DNA of 64,000 nt, taken from the NCBI GenBank assembly GCA_038118725.1, contig JAYOIK010000009.1, positions 1 through 64,000 of the forward strand, read 5' to 3'. A program made the position numbers and the translations under genes. Of this stretch, positions 33,808 to 43,217 are shown one piece after another (within the stretch, counting starts at the first letter, position 1; each line of letters starts with the position of its first letter). The notes under the pieces are model-generated. The model was not told where the DNA came from, searched no databases, and worked only from the letters and a program-made list of their open reading frames with translations. This stretch comes from JADHLJ01 sp038118725. Its GTDB lineage: Bacteria > Pseudomonadota > Alphaproteobacteria > Thalassobaculales > Thalassobaculaceae.

Positions 33808-35202
33808 ATGGCCAAGCCTGCGCGCCGGTACGTTTGTCAGGAATGCGGCGCGGTCCATCCTCGTTGGAGCGGGCGTTGTGATTCCTGCGAGGCGTGGAAC
33901 TCCGTCATAGAGGAGATCGCCGATGCCCCCACGCCAGGTGTTCGCGGCGGCTCCAAGGGTAAGACCATTCCCTTCGTCCCACTCGCCGGCGCCCTTGACT
34001 GGGCGCCTCGGAGCGCGACCGGCATCGCCGAGTTCGACCGGGTTCTCGGCGGCGGCCTGGTGCCCGGCTCGGCGATCCTTATCGGCGGCGACCCTGGCAT
34101 CGGCAAATCCACCGTCCTGCTGCAAGTTGTCGCCAAGCTCGCTGAACAGGTCGACTGTGTTTACGTATCCGGCGAGGAGGCCCTGGATCAGGTGCGTATG
34201 CGAGCCATCCGCCTCGGCGTGGAACAAGCTCCGGTTAGGCTCGCGGCCGCGACCAATGTTCGCGACATCCTTGCGAGTATCGACGGTCCGGACGGCCCCA
34301 AGGTCCTGGTGATCGATTCCATTCAGACCATGTATGTCGACGCGTTGGATTCCTCTCCCGGCACGGTGTCCCAGGTCCGCGCCTCGGCCCAGGAACTGAT
34401 CAAGATCGCCAAAAAGCGCGGCATGGCGGTCCTGCTAGTCGGGCATGTCACCAAGGAGGGTACCATCGCCGGGCCCCGGGTCCTGGAACACATGGTCGAC
34501 ACGGTCCTGTATTTCGAGGGCGAGCGCGGACATCAGTTCCGAATTCTACGCTCGGTGAAGAATCGTTTCGGGCCGACCGACGAGATCGGCGTTTTCGAAA
34601 TGACCGAGCGCGGCCTGGCGGAGGTCACCAACCCCTCGGCCCTGTTCCTCGGCGAGCGACGCGACGATGTTTCCGGCGCAAGTGTCTTTGGCGGCATGGA
34701 GGGAACCCGACCGCTTCTGGTGGAAATCCAAGCGCTGGTGGCCCCCTCGCCCTTCGGCACCCCCAGGCGCGCGGTCATCGGTTGGGACTCGGGTCGACTC
34801 GCGATGATTACCGCGGTTCTCGAGGCGCGATGCGGCGTGACCTTCGCCGGCAGCGATGTCTATCTGAATGTCGCTGGTGGGCTGAAGATCTCCGAGCCCG
34901 CGGCCGATCTGGCGGTGGCCGCGGCCCTGCTTTCCTCGCTCTCCGGCGTCCCCGCCCCGACCGAATGCGTGATATTCGGAGAAATCGGGCTTTCGGCGGA
35001 GGTCCGGGCGGTCAGCCATACCGACGGACGCCTGAAGGAAGCCGCGAAACTGGGTTTCACGCGCGCTCTCGTCCCTTCGGCCGGCAAGTCCAAGTCCAAG
35101 GCGCGGGCGGAAACGACAATGCGCGTGGATGAAATCTCGACACTTCAGGACCTCGTCACCATGTTCCAGGATAACACCAATATCGGTCGACGTGTCGGCT
35201 GA
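33808..35202 (+). CDS. radA: DNA repair protein RadA
   Basis: A 464-residue RecA-related helicase that helps process recombination intermediates. It has an N-terminal C4 zinc finger (Cys 10, 13, 24, 27), Walker A GDPGIGKST (94-102), the RadA-specific KNRFG motif (VKNRFGPTDEIGVFEM) and a C-terminal Lon-like domain (VYLNVAGGLKISEPAADLAV) without protease role. Length is normal. The radA-cvpA-purF order is widespread in alphaproteobacteria. Confidence 0.95.
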   Translation: MAKPARRYVCQECGAVHPRWSGRCDSCEAWNSVIEEIADAPTPGVRGGSKGKTIPFVPLAGALDWAPRSATGIAEFDRVLGGGLVPGSAILIGGDPGIGKSTVLLQVVAKLAEQVDCVYVSGEEALDQVRMRAIRLGVEQAPVRLAAATNVRDILASIDGPDGPKVLVIDSIQTMYVDALDSSPGTVSQVRASAQELIKIAKKRGMAVLLVGHVTKEGTIAGPRVLEHMVDTVLYFEGERGHQFRILRSVKNRFGPTDEIGVFEMTERGLAEVTNPSALFLGERRDDVSGASVFGGMEGTRPLLVEIQALVAPSPFGTPRRAVIGWDSGRLAMITAVLEARCGVTFAGSDVYLNVAGGLKISEPAADLAVAAALLSSLSGVPAPTECVIFGEIGLSAEVRAVSHTDGRLKEAAKLGFTRALVPSAGKSKSKARAETTMRVDEISTLQDLVTMFQDNTNIGRRVG

Positions 35203-35241
35203 CGCGACCCTCGATAATCCCGACGCCCGGAGTTTCCGTCG

Positions 35242-35898
35242 ATGAATGAACTGCCCATCAACCTGACCGATCTCGTCGTTTTGGCGGTCGTGTTGATCTC
35301 GGGTTTCCTAGCGTTCTTTCGCGGCTTCATACGCGAAGCCTTGTCGATCGGCGCTTGGGTCGCGGCGTTTTTCGCGGGCGTCTATGGCTTCCCGTTGCTG
35401 GCCCCAAGCCTGGCCGGAGTGGTTCCCGATCCCGCGCTCGTGCCCTGGGTCGCGGGATTGATAATCGGCTTGGTTACGGTCATCGCCCTGTCGCTGTTCT
35501 CGCACTACGTGGCGAGCGCCATGCGCGTGGAGGCCCTGGGCGGGATAGACAAGTCGCTCGGGTTTCTGTTCGGTCTGGCGCGCGGCGCGGTTCTGGTATC
35601 GTTGTCCTTCCTGATGATTCAGTGGGCCTTGGACGATCGCGACTATCCCGACTGGTTGAAGGACGCGAAATCCTTGCCTCTGGCCCGCTCCGGCGCCGAC
35701 CTTCTGGTTAGGCTCATGCCGTCGCATTTGCGCCCTCGTCTCGGGGCGATGGATTCCGCCACGCGCGGTGCCGCCAAGGACATGATACTTGAGAGATTGG
35801 TCAACCCGCCGGTGAAATCCGGTGCGCCGGAAGAGGGTTCGGGCTATACTTCGGACGAACGTGCGTTGATGCAACGCGCGATCAAGGACCTTCAGTGA
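35242..35898 (+). CDS. cvpA: CvpA-family membrane protein
   Basis: A 218-residue inner-membrane protein with four hydrophobic segments in the first 130 residues (first LTDLVVLAVVLISGFLAFF) and a cytoplasmic tail. The FFRGFIREALSIGAWVAA segment is the CvpA family mark. The family is named for colicin V production in E. coli and is usually next to purF, as here, but its true role is not settled. It starts 39 bases after radA. Confidence 0.88.
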   Translation: MNELPINLTDLVVLAVVLISGFLAFFRGFIREALSIGAWVAAFFAGVYGFPLLAPSLAGVVPDPALVPWVAGLIIGLVTVIALSLFSHYVASAMRVEALGGIDKSLGFLFGLARGAVLVSLSFLMIQWALDDRDYPDWLKDAKSLPLARSGADLLVRLMPSHLRPRLGAMDSATRGAAKDMILERLVNPPVKSGAPEEGSGYTSDERALMQRAIKDLQ

Positions 35899-35974
35899 CG
35901 TTTCCGCGGCAAGCCTTGGAGACACGCATGATCGACCAGGATCCAGCCATGGAAATCGTCACTGGGAGCGCTCC

Positions 35975-37438
35975 GTGACCAATCCCGATTCGCTACAAGA
36001 CGACGATCATCTCCACGAGGAATGCGCGGTATTCGGCATCATCGGCTCTCCAGACGCCGGTGCTCATACCGCGCTTGGGCTGCATGCGTTGCAGCATAGA
36101 GGCCAGGAAGCCACCGGGATCGTCACTTGGGACGGCAGCCAGTTTCATGCTCGGCGCGGTCTCGGTCACGTCGGCAAGAATTTCGGCGACAGCTCCTCCG
36201 ATGCAATGCGCGAGCTGATTGGTCATGCCGGAATCGGTCATAACCGTTACTCGACCACGGGCGGCACGAATCTAAGAAACGTTCAACCGCTTTTCGCCGA
36301 GATTGAACTTGGTGGCCTGGCCATCTGCCACAATGGCAACCTGACCAACGCGTTGGAGTTACGACAGGAGCTGGTCAAACAGGGTTGCCTGTTTCAGTCG
36401 ACCACGGATACCGAGACCATTGTTCATTTGATGGCTCGGAGCACCGCCACAACCTTCGCCGACCGCATGGTCGAGGCTCTACGCAAGATCGAGGGCGCCT
36501 ATTCGCTTATCTGCCTGACGCAGGATTCGGTCATCGGCGTGCGCGACGCCCATGGCGTGCGCCCTCTGGTGCTTGGACGGCTCGGTGACGCGCATATCCT
36601 GGCGTCCGAAACTTGCGCCTTCGATATCATCGGCGCGGAATTCGTGCGTGACGTGGCCCCCGGCGAAATGATCGTACTGACCGCGGAAGGCGTGCGGTCC
36701 TTTCGACCGTTCCAGCAAAAGCCCGGGCGATTCTGCGTTTTCGAATATATTTATTTCGCCCGTCCCGACAGCATCGTGGAAGGGCAAAGCGTCTACGATG
36801 CCCGCAAGGCGATCGGTTCCGAATTGGCGCGCGAAAGCCATGTCGACGCCGATGTCGTGGTGCCGGTGCCGGATTCCGGCGTCCCCGCCGCGGTTGGCTA
36901 CGCCGAAGCGTCCGGCATCCGCTTCGAGCTTGGCATTATTCGCAACCACTATGTCGGACGCACCTTCATCGAACCGACCGACCACGTCCGACATCTCGGC
37001 GTGAAGCTGAAGCATAATGCCAATCGCGCGCAATTGGCGGGCAATCGGGTAATTTTGGTTGATGATTCGATCGTGCGTGGCACAACCTCGACCAAAATCG
37101 TTGAAATGGTCCGCGCCGCCGGCGCGCGCGAGGTTCACATGCGCATCGCCAGCCCGCCGACCACGCATTCCTGTTTTTACGGCGTGGATACGCCGGAGCG
37201 CGAGAAACTCCTGGCCGCGCGCATGTCGGTGGAGGAGATGGCCAAACTGATCGGTGTCGACAGCCTGGCTTTCGTGTCGATGGACGGCCTCTATCGCGCG
37301 ATGGGCGAGGTCGGGCGCGACGTGGACGCGCCGCAATACTGCGATGCCTGCCTCACGGGTGACTACCCCATCCGTCTGGTGGATCATGACGGTGGAGCAC
37401 GCGGCTCGCAGTTGTCGTTACTCGCCGAAGCATCCTGA
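35975..37438 (+). CDS. purF: Amidophosphoribosyltransferase
   Basis: A 487-residue enzyme for the first step of purine synthesis. A short propeptide would be removed to expose the nucleophile Cys17 (EECAVFGI); the glutaminase domain has HRGQEATGIV and GIGHNRYSTTGG, and the PRPP domain has VILVDDSIVRGTTSTKIV. The start is a GTG. The start of the downstream SDR lies 22 bases beyond its stop. Confidence 0.96.
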   Translation: MTNPDSLQDDDHLHEECAVFGIIGSPDAGAHTALGLHALQHRGQEATGIVTWDGSQFHARRGLGHVGKNFGDSSSDAMRELIGHAGIGHNRYSTTGGTNLRNVQPLFAEIELGGLAICHNGNLTNALELRQELVKQGCLFQSTTDTETIVHLMARSTATTFADRMVEALRKIEGAYSLICLTQDSVIGVRDAHGVRPLVLGRLGDAHILASETCAFDIIGAEFVRDVAPGEMIVLTAEGVRSFRPFQQKPGRFCVFEYIYFARPDSIVEGQSVYDARKAIGSELARESHVDADVVVPVPDSGVPAAVGYAEASGIRFELGIIRNHYVGRTFIEPTDHVRHLGVKLKHNANRAQLAGNRVILVDDSIVRGTTSTKIVEMVRAAGAREVHMRIASPPTTHSCFYGVDTPEREKLLAARMSVEEMAKLIGVDSLAFVSMDGLYRAMGEVGRDVDAPQYCDACLTGDYPIRLVDHDGGARGSQLSLLAEAS

Positions 37439-37460
37439 TAACCAACGCTGCGAGATAACC

Positions 37461-38165
37461 TTGGCGGATTTGCTGAAAGATCGCGTGGCACTGATCACGG
37501 GCGCGTCACGCGGCATCGGAGCGGCTGTCGCCAAGGGCTTCGCCGCCGAAGGCGCGCATGTGATCCTGATCGCCAGGACCATCGGTGGGCTCGAGGAAGT
37601 CGATGACGACATCCAGGCCGCCGGCGGTTCCGCGACACTGGTGGAGATGGACCTTCGGGACACGCCGGCGATTGATCGTCTAGGCGCGAACATTTACGAG
37701 CGCTGGGGCAGGCTGGATATTCTGGTTGCCAATGGCGGCGCGCTGGGGCAACTGACGCCAATTCACCAGTATGATCCCGCGCTCTGGGAAGAGGTCATGG
37801 CGGTCAATCTTACCGCCAATCAACGCTTGGTCCGCAGCATGGACCCTCTCTTGCGCCTGTCGGATGCCGGGCGGGCGATTTTCGTGTCGTCAACCGCCGC
37901 CCGCGGAGCACGCCCGTTCTGGGGTGCCTACGCCGTCAGCAAGGCCGCCCTGGAAGCCATGGTGCGGAGTTATGCCGCCGAGAACGTGAAGAGCAAGCTG
38001 CGGATCAACATGATCAATCCAGGCGCCACGCGAACTGGAATGCGCGCCGCCGCGTTTCCCGGCGAGGATCCGTCGAGCGTGAAAGCCCCCGAGACACTCG
38101 TGCCGCTCTTTCTGGAATTGGCATCACCGGATTGCTTGACCCACGGCGATCTTATCGACGCGTAA
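37461..38165 (+). CDS. Short-chain dehydrogenase/reductase downstream of purF
   Basis: A 234-residue SDR. It has TGASRGIG (about 14-21), NG in VANGGALG in place of the usual NNAG, catalytic Ser in FVSSTAARG and Tyr/Lys in YAVSKAALEAM. No ATG lies between purF and the conserved start of the fold, so the TTG at 37461 is taken as start; its ribosome site is weak, so translation may depend on purF. A cvpA-purF-SDR order recurs in alphaproteobacteria. Substrate unknown. Confidence 0.82.
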   Translation: MADLLKDRVALITGASRGIGAAVAKGFAAEGAHVILIARTIGGLEEVDDDIQAAGGSATLVEMDLRDTPAIDRLGANIYERWGRLDILVANGGALGQLTPIHQYDPALWEEVMAVNLTANQRLVRSMDPLLRLSDAGRAIFVSSTAARGARPFWGAYAVSKAALEAMVRSYAAENVKSKLRINMINPGATRTGMRAAAFPGEDPSSVKAPETLVPLFLELASPDCLTHGDLIDA

Positions 38166-38180
38166 CCACGCACCTCGACA

Positions 38181-38495
38181 TTACTTTTTCAGCTCGCGTT
38201 CGATTCCCGCGGCGGCCAACTCGAGGTTTCTCAGGGTCTGCTCCAGTTCCTTGCGCTGACGATAGGCTAGGTCGTCGTGGCCGAGCGCGAAGCGGATACC
38301 CTCGGCGCGATCCTTGATCCGTTTCAGGCGCACGTCATCCTGAACGATCTGGCGATTCTTGCGTCGTCCGATGTGGCTGGTATCCATGTCCCACCGCCGA
38401 TAGTAGCGTTTCTTTTGGGCCTTGAGCAGCGCGTCATACAGCTTGGCGATGTCGTCGACCGTCACCTGGCCGCCGGGATTGCGGCGTGATCTCAT
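38181..38495 (-). CDS. Small coiled-coil protein, unrecognised
   Basis: A 104-residue basic protein I do not recognise. It has DDIAKLYDALLKAQKKRYYRR near the N-terminus and a C-terminal heptad-like helix (RKELEQTLRNLELAAAGIE), so a coiled coil is likely. No signal peptide or membrane segment. The ATG at 38495 (MRSRRNPGG) seems better than 38519, which adds eight residues. It follows der by 47 bases on the same strand and is convergent with the SDR gene 15 bases away. Confidence 0.6.
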   Translation of the reverse strand: MRSRRNPGGQVTVDDIAKLYDALLKAQKKRYYRRWDMDTSHIGRRKNRQIVQDDVRLKRIKDRAEGIRFALGHDDLAYRQRKELEQTLRNLELAAAGIERELKK

Positions 38496-38542
38496 CCCGT
38501 CCCCCGCGCCAACATGCATCCCTGAGTCGCGCCCAGCCGCAT

Positions 38543-39949
38543 TCAGTTATCCTTGTCCACGTATGGGTTCCGTCCCCCGCGAAGCATAAACCGGATCGGC
38601 ACGCCCGGAAGACCAAAATCATCCCTCAAGCCATTCACGAGGTAGCGGACATAGGCATCGGGCAGTCCGTCCGGCTGGCTGCAAAAGCACGCGAAGGTCG
38701 GTGGGCGTGTCTTCGCCTGGGTGATATAGCGCAAGCGAACCCGACGCCCGCGCGCCAAGGGCGGGGGATGACGATCCACCATGGCGGACAGCCACCGGTT
38801 CAGCCGCGCGGTCGAAACCCGGCGGTTCCAGGTGTCGTATACATCCAGAACGGTGTCAAAAAGCCGATCGAGATTGCGCTCCCGCAAGGCCGAAACGGTG
38901 ATGTATGGGATCTCCCGGACCTGAGGCAGGGACGTCTGGATCCGGTCGCGAAGTTGGCGAAGCGCCGCTTGCTTGTCCTCGACGATGTCCCATTTATTCG
39001 CCGCCAGGATCAAGGCACGGCCCTCCTCGACGACATTCCTGGCAATGGTGAGATCCTGGCGTTCAAGCATCATCGTGGCGTCGAGCATCAGGACCACCAC
39101 ATGTGCGTATTGGATTGCCCGTTGGGTATCCGCGCCCGAGGCCCGTTCCAAGCGCCCCCAAACCCGCGCGTTGCGGCGCAAACCCGCCGTGTCCACGAGT
39201 TGTATCGGGTGTTCCTTCCAAGACCAGTCGACCTGGATCGCGTCTCGGGTGATCCCTGCTTCAGGCCCCGTCAACACGCGGTTCTCGCCCAAAACGGCAT
39301 TCATCAAGGTTGACTTGCCGACATTCGGGCGTCCGACGATGGCCAGACGCAGAACCTTGGGCGCGTTGATATCCCGCCAAATGTCGGAACCGTCGGGCGA
39401 TTCATCGATGATATCGTCGCCACCGTCATCGGGATCCCCCGCGCCGGCTTCGGCCTCTCCTTCACGCGCGAAAGGAGCCATTGCCTGGTAAAGATCCGCC
39501 AACCCCTCGCCATGCTCGGCCGAAATCGCGATGGGTTCACCCAGCCCCAACCTGTAGGCGTCGAACAGACCGCCGGTCCCGGCCTTGCCCTCGCATTTAT
39601 TGGCGACCAGAACCACCTTGTCCTGCTCGCGCCGCAACCATCTGCCGAAATGCTCGTCCAAGGGCGTAACGCCCGCCTTGGCGTCGATAAGCATCAGCAC
39701 CACGTCCGCCTCGGCAACCGCGGCCTCGGTTTGATGCCGCATCCGCCCCTCGAGCGCCGTGTCCTCGGCGTCTTCGAGCCCCGCAGTATCAAAAAGTCGA
39801 AACTCAAGATCCGAAATCCGACCGCGCCCCTCCCGGCGATCACGGGTCACGCCGGGAATATCATCGACGATCGCCTCGCGCCGTCCAACCAATCGATTGA
39901 AAAGCGTCGACTTGCCGACATTGGGTCGGCCGATGATGGCAACGGTCAT
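38543..39949 (-). CDS. der: Ribosome biogenesis GTPase Der (EngA)
   Basis: A 468-residue GTPase with two tandem G domains, needed for 50S assembly. The first P-loop is GRPNVGKSTLFNR (7-19) with DTAGL and NKCE; the second is GRPNVGKSTLMNA near residue 206 with VDTAGLRR and NKWD. A C-terminal KH-like domain ends the protein (PGVPIRFMLRGGRNPY). The ATG at 39949 matches the family N-terminus (TVAIIGRPN). It is downstream of bamB, the same yfgM-bamB-der order as in E. coli. Confidence 0.96.
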   Translation of the reverse strand: MTVAIIGRPNVGKSTLFNRLVGRREAIVDDIPGVTRDRREGRGRISDLEFRLFDTAGLEDAEDTALEGRMRHQTEAAVAEADVVLMLIDAKAGVTPLDEHFGRWLRREQDKVVLVANKCEGKAGTGGLFDAYRLGLGEPIAISAEHGEGLADLYQAMAPFAREGEAEAGAGDPDDGGDDIIDESPDGSDIWRDINAPKVLRLAIVGRPNVGKSTLMNAVLGENRVLTGPEAGITRDAIQVDWSWKEHPIQLVDTAGLRRNARVWGRLERASGADTQRAIQYAHVVVLMLDATMMLERQDLTIARNVVEEGRALILAANKWDIVEDKQAALRQLRDRIQTSLPQVREIPYITVSALRERNLDRLFDTVLDVYDTWNRRVSTARLNRWLSAMVDRHPPPLARGRRVRLRYITQAKTRPPTFACFCSQPDGLPDAYVRYLVNGLRDDFGLPGVPIRFMLRGGRNPYVDKDN

Positions 39950-39983
39950 GGTCATTTGACGTTTCCGGATTGAACCGCTCGCG

Positions 39984-41324
39984 CTAACGATAGGCGATCA
40001 GACGACCTTTATCGGTCAAAACATAGAGGCTCTCGCCCGCGACGATCGGTGGAATGAAGACGGGGTCGTCGACGTCCACGATGCCCAGCGGGTCTCCCGT
40101 ATATGGCGAAATCGCGTGCAGTTCGCCTAGGGAGGAGGCCACGATCAGACGGTCCCCCGCGAGCACCGGCCCGGCGTACTGGATCGCGCCCTCACGGTCT
40201 TCCGGGCTTTCAAACTGCGGCAGCTGGGTGAGCCATCGCACGCGTCCGTCCCGCCGAGTCAGCGCGATCACTTCCGCGGCATTGGAGACGACAAAGATAA
40301 ACTCTCCCGCCACCCACGGCGTGTGCGTGCCGCCGATGCGCCGCTCCCACACTCTGGCTCCCGATTTGAAATCAAGCGCGCTTATCCTGCCCGAATGGCT
40401 CATGGCGATGACAATATTGTCGTCGATCACCGGGTTGCCTCTGATATCCGCCAAGCTCGTAACGGCGTTGGCGCGGCGAACCTCGCTCAGGCTATCGACC
40501 CAAAACACCCGACCGGTCTCGGCCTTCAGCGCGAAGACCTCGCCCGAGGAGTACGGGACGACAACAACGCTGTCCTTCACCGCCGGGCTCGCGCCACCGA
40601 GAAGCGCCGCGTTTTCCGATATACCCGAATGCGCCCAGGCCCGCTCCCCGTTTTCCGCCGTCAAAGCGAGCGCTTGGTTGTCGATCGTGGTGACGAACAC
40701 CCGTCCATCACTATAGGTCGGCGCGCCCCGGATCGGGCCCTGGGCGTTCACACGCCAGAGTTCCTGGCCGGTTTCCAGCGCGGCTGCAATCACCTCGCCG
40801 ACACCGGTTGCCGCGAATACCTTGCCCTCACCGGTCGTGATCGCGCCGCTATAGACCGCGTCTTCCTCGGCGGGAGACCGCGTGTCCAACCGCCAAAGCC
40901 GCTCCCCCGACGCGGCATCGAACGCGGTCAACAACCCCTCCGCGTCAAGCGTTAGGATACGCCCATCACGCAGCACCGGCGAGGCCAACAAAGCGGCGTC
41001 CGAATCCGAGCCCGCGCCAATATCCACGCTCCACGCCCTGACCGGCGCGTCACCAAGCGCCGGATGTCCCATGGCGTGCTCGGCATCACCTCCAGGTTGC
41101 GGCCACTCCTCGTTGGCGAACGGACGCGGCACGGCAATCGGCACGTCGGCGAGCCGCTCATCCGGGCGGAGCGATCGCTCCAGCGCCATGATCGAAACTC
41201 GTTCTCCGGGGAGCGGCGGCGTGGTCTTGGTCTCGCCGAAGAATCCCCTGGAGCATCCGCTCACCAGCAACATGATCGCCAGAGCCGTCGCGCCACGCGC
41301 GAACCATGTCGTCGTCCTGGACAT
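39984..41324 (-). CDS. bamB: Outer-membrane assembly lipoprotein BamB
   Basis: A 446-residue PQQ-repeat beta-propeller lipoprotein of the BAM complex, which inserts outer-membrane proteins. The start at 41324 gives a lipoprotein signal with lipobox LVSGC and lipid-bearing Cys24. Repeats of the type GERLWRLDT, GQELWRVNAQG and GRVFWVDSL are spread through the chain as blades. Between a YfgM-like gene and der, the same context as E. coli BamB. The longer frame to 41402 is not needed. Confidence 0.92.
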   Translation of the reverse strand: MSRTTTWFARGATALAIMLLVSGCSRGFFGETKTTPPLPGERVSIMALERSLRPDERLADVPIAVPRPFANEEWPQPGGDAEHAMGHPALGDAPVRAWSVDIGAGSDSDAALLASPVLRDGRILTLDAEGLLTAFDAASGERLWRLDTRSPAEEDAVYSGAITTGEGKVFAATGVGEVIAAALETGQELWRVNAQGPIRGAPTYSDGRVFVTTIDNQALALTAENGERAWAHSGISENAALLGGASPAVKDSVVVVPYSSGEVFALKAETGRVFWVDSLSEVRRANAVTSLADIRGNPVIDDNIVIAMSHSGRISALDFKSGARVWERRIGGTHTPWVAGEFIFVVSNAAEVIALTRRDGRVRWLTQLPQFESPEDREGAIQYAGPVLAGDRLIVASSLGELHAISPYTGDPLGIVDVDDPVFIPPIVAGESLYVLTDKGRLIAYR

Positions 41325-41361
41325 TACTGTTTGCGTTCTCTTCACCCGCGGGCCCCGCTCA

Positions 41362-42006
41362 TTACATGCCCAAGGCCTTGAGCATCTCCGCCGCCCTGGC
41401 ACGCATGCCGCGCGGCGTGTCGGTGGAATCGGCGAGCTCCGAAAAAACCTCGGTGGCGGCGGCCTTGTCGCCCGCCTTTATCGCCAGCACGCCCTGAAGC
41501 TCCAAGGCCATGGGGCGCCAGGTGTTTCCAGGCTTGGCGAGATCATCAAGCACCGAGCTCAACGCCGCCGGATCGCCGGTCTCCAGACGCGCCGCCACCG
41601 ACCGCAGCCGCGCAAGGTCTCTCAGAACCGCGGGCGCCCCCGTATCCGACGCGACCGCGCCATAGGCCAGGGCCGCGGCCTCAAGATCGCCTTGCTTTGC
41701 CGCCAAGGCCGCCTGCTGGAGCCACGCCAGCACCGCGTAACCACTGCCGGCGTCATTCGCCAAACCACCAAGCGCTTCGATGGCCCCTTCAATGTCGCCG
41801 GTGGCCGCGCGGGACATCGCTTCCTGATAGGTCGCGGATTCCGCTTGACGATTTTGCAGGTCTTGCGCGGTCCAGAACTTGTAGCCGCCGACCGCCAAGA
41901 CGACCAGCACCGCCGCGGCGATCACGTAATTCCCATATCGCTTCCACAACTTCGCGGCGCGATCCTGCCGAAGTTCCTCGTCGATTTCCTGAAAGATATC
42001 GGCCAC
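41362..42006 (-). CDS. YfgM-like TPR membrane protein
   Basis: A 214-residue protein with a short cytosolic start (ADIFQEIDEELRQDRAAKLWKRYG), one membrane helix (about 28-44) and a periplasmic Ala-rich TPR-like domain. This plan matches the DUF2133/YfgM family, ancillary to SecYEG and periplasmic chaperones in E. coli. It is first of the yfgM-bamB-der operon, with bamB 37 bases after its stop. Sequence is diverged, so it is named by plan and context. Confidence 0.82.
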   Translation of the reverse strand: MADIFQEIDEELRQDRAAKLWKRYGNYVIAAAVLVVLAVGGYKFWTAQDLQNRQAESATYQEAMSRAATGDIEGAIEALGGLANDAGSGYAVLAWLQQAALAAKQGDLEAAALAYGAVASDTGAPAVLRDLARLRSVAARLETGDPAALSSVLDDLAKPGNTWRPMALELQGVLAIKAGDKAAATEVFSELADSTDTPRGMRARAAEMLKALGM

Positions 42007-42316
42007 GCCGCTCTCCGCGATCCCAGCGCCACGCCCCCCGCGCGCGCCTCGGTTTCAAACCCGCTGTTCCATCCTTGGTCCCGGCATCGAACCAACACCT
42101 TTGGGTAGGTTCCGCGCCTCGGCCTGGAAGCGCCGCACCCTACTCCCGCCAGCCCACGAAATCAAACAATGTGAAGGCAAAACCGCGCCTTCAGTCCACG
42201 CAATTCCACCTCATCGCGGTCTATTGGACCGATCCGCCTCTCAAACACTTTACCCATCGGATTTTTTCGGGAACACTAGTGCCATGGAACCGTAATATGG
42301 GGTCGCACACCCAACG
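42007..42316. other. Divergent intergenic region, no gene seen
   Basis: A 310-bp gap between the minus-strand YfgM-like gene and the plus-strand DUF2794 gene. Open frames here are out of family and lack ribosome sites. It must hold promoters for both sides. A T6 tract at 42260-42265 follows GGA, and a TAATAT element lies at 42292-42297, but no convincing -35 partner was found. Confidence 0.5.
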
Positions 42317-42655
42317 ATGGCGAATTTGATCCGACTGCACAGCGCCCGGCGCGGAAAACGAGACGTGTTTTTCAGTAAGCGGGAACTCGGCGAGATCCTC
42401 TCCGCTTACAGCATGGGCGTAATCAAGGGCGACTGGCGCGACTACGCGATTGATCGCGGCGGTCACATGGCGACGTTCTCGATCTTCCGAAGCAGCCGCG
42501 AGCATCCGCTCTATTCCTTCGTAAAGACTCAGAAACCCGGGCAAAAAGATCCGGTATTCGCGCTCTTCAATGGCCCGAAGCCGGTGACGTCATCGGGTTC
42601 ATTGTCAGCGGTGATGAACCGTTTCAGGACGCTGCCTCGCCTGGTCAAGGGCTAG
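42317..42655 (+). CDS. DUF2794 protein
   Basis: A 112-residue protein matching the alphaproteobacterial DUF2794 family by its core: DWRDYAIDRGGHMATFSIFRS and EHPLYSFVKTQ. The N-terminus is basic (RLHSARRGKRDVFFSKRELGEI). No membrane segment. The family has no established function; its small size and basic N-terminus would allow nucleic-acid or regulatory roles, which is inference. It appears to be transcribed alone. Confidence 0.82.
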   Translation: MANLIRLHSARRGKRDVFFSKRELGEILSAYSMGVIKGDWRDYAIDRGGHMATFSIFRSSREHPLYSFVKTQKPGQKDPVFALFNGPKPVTSSGSLSAVMNRFRTLPRLVKG

Positions 42656-42720
42656 CGCTTCCACGACCCATCTTAGCGTTTTCGACGCCCCGAGCCTGGC
42701 CGACACAGCTGAAATGTGTG

Positions 42721-42750
42721 TTGCTAGCACCTAAATGTTCCTGATATGTT
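42721..42750 (+). promoter_or_regulatory. Candidate promoter of the zinc-ribbon gene
   Basis: TTGCTA (42721-42726) and TATGTT (42745-42750) with an 18-base spacer, ending 26 bases before the ATG at 42777. The match to the sigma-70 consensus is moderate. Confidence 0.4.
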
Positions 42751-42776
42751 CTCTTTCCAAGAACCGAGGACATCAC

Positions 42777-43055
42777 ATGGGACGACTAAAGGAAAGCGCG
42801 ATCGACCAGGAGGAGCGCGGGCGTCGCGCCGCGTCATTGGGCGATCTCGCGCGGGCCGGCATCGGCGTGTTCTGCTGGTGCAACCGCTGTGGGCATAACG
42901 CCGAGGCGGCGACCGCGATGCTGTCCCAACAGCTCGGCCCGGCCTTTCCGGTTCCCGAAATCGGCACCAAGATGCGCTGCAGTTCCTGCGGATCGAAGGA
43001 CGTCGCGACCCGACCCGCCTGGCCATCTCGGGGGCAGATCGCTCGGCACGACTAG
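42777..43055 (+). CDS. Small zinc-ribbon protein
   Basis: A 92-residue protein with two CxxC knuckles, WCNRCGHNAE (Cys 35 and 38, with Cys33 nearby) and MRCSSCGSKD (Cys 68 and 71), which would bind one zinc. The spacing and the Gly-Ser around the second knuckle are those of a zinc ribbon of the type found in nucleic-acid-binding or adaptor proteins. The ATG is chosen for GAGGA at 42766-42770. It is a familiar alphaproteobacterial hypothetical type; I cannot name a function. It precedes the PilZ gene by 162 bases but that gene has its own promoter. Confidence 0.75.
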   Translation: MGRLKESAIDQEERGRRAASLGDLARAGIGVFCWCNRCGHNAEAATAMLSQQLGPAFPVPEIGTKMRCSSCGSKDVATRPAWPSRGQIARHD

Positions 43056-43164
43056 CCCATCGTGAAGGGCAAAATATTCCCGTCCCGATTCACACTTGAC
43101 CGCGAGAGCCCAAAAACCAGCGAAACTCTTGGCCCGCCGCGACCACAAACCGTCGCGTTTGGTT

Positions 43165-43179
43165 TGGCACGCGGATTGC
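43165..43179 (+). promoter_or_regulatory. Sigma-54 promoter before the PilZ gene
   Basis: TGGCACG-N4-TTGC, an exact match to the core -24/-12 consensus of sigma-54 promoters: TGGCACG at 43165-43171 and TTGC at 43176-43179. The expected start site is near 43191, leaving a leader of about 27 bases that contains the AAAGAGG ribosome site (43203-43209) of the PilZ gene at 43218. I saw no other such match in the window. Sigma-54 needs an enhancer-binding activator, not encoded nearby. Confidence 0.75.
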
Positions 43180-43217
43180 CATTCCCGCTGCGACACCAGC
43201 CTAAAGAGGTCGTAGCG

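Noticed and set aside
37254..37460. Upstream extension of the SDR frame into purF
   Set aside because: It overlaps the end of purF, whose frame is clear, and the extra residues do not resemble an SDR N-terminus.
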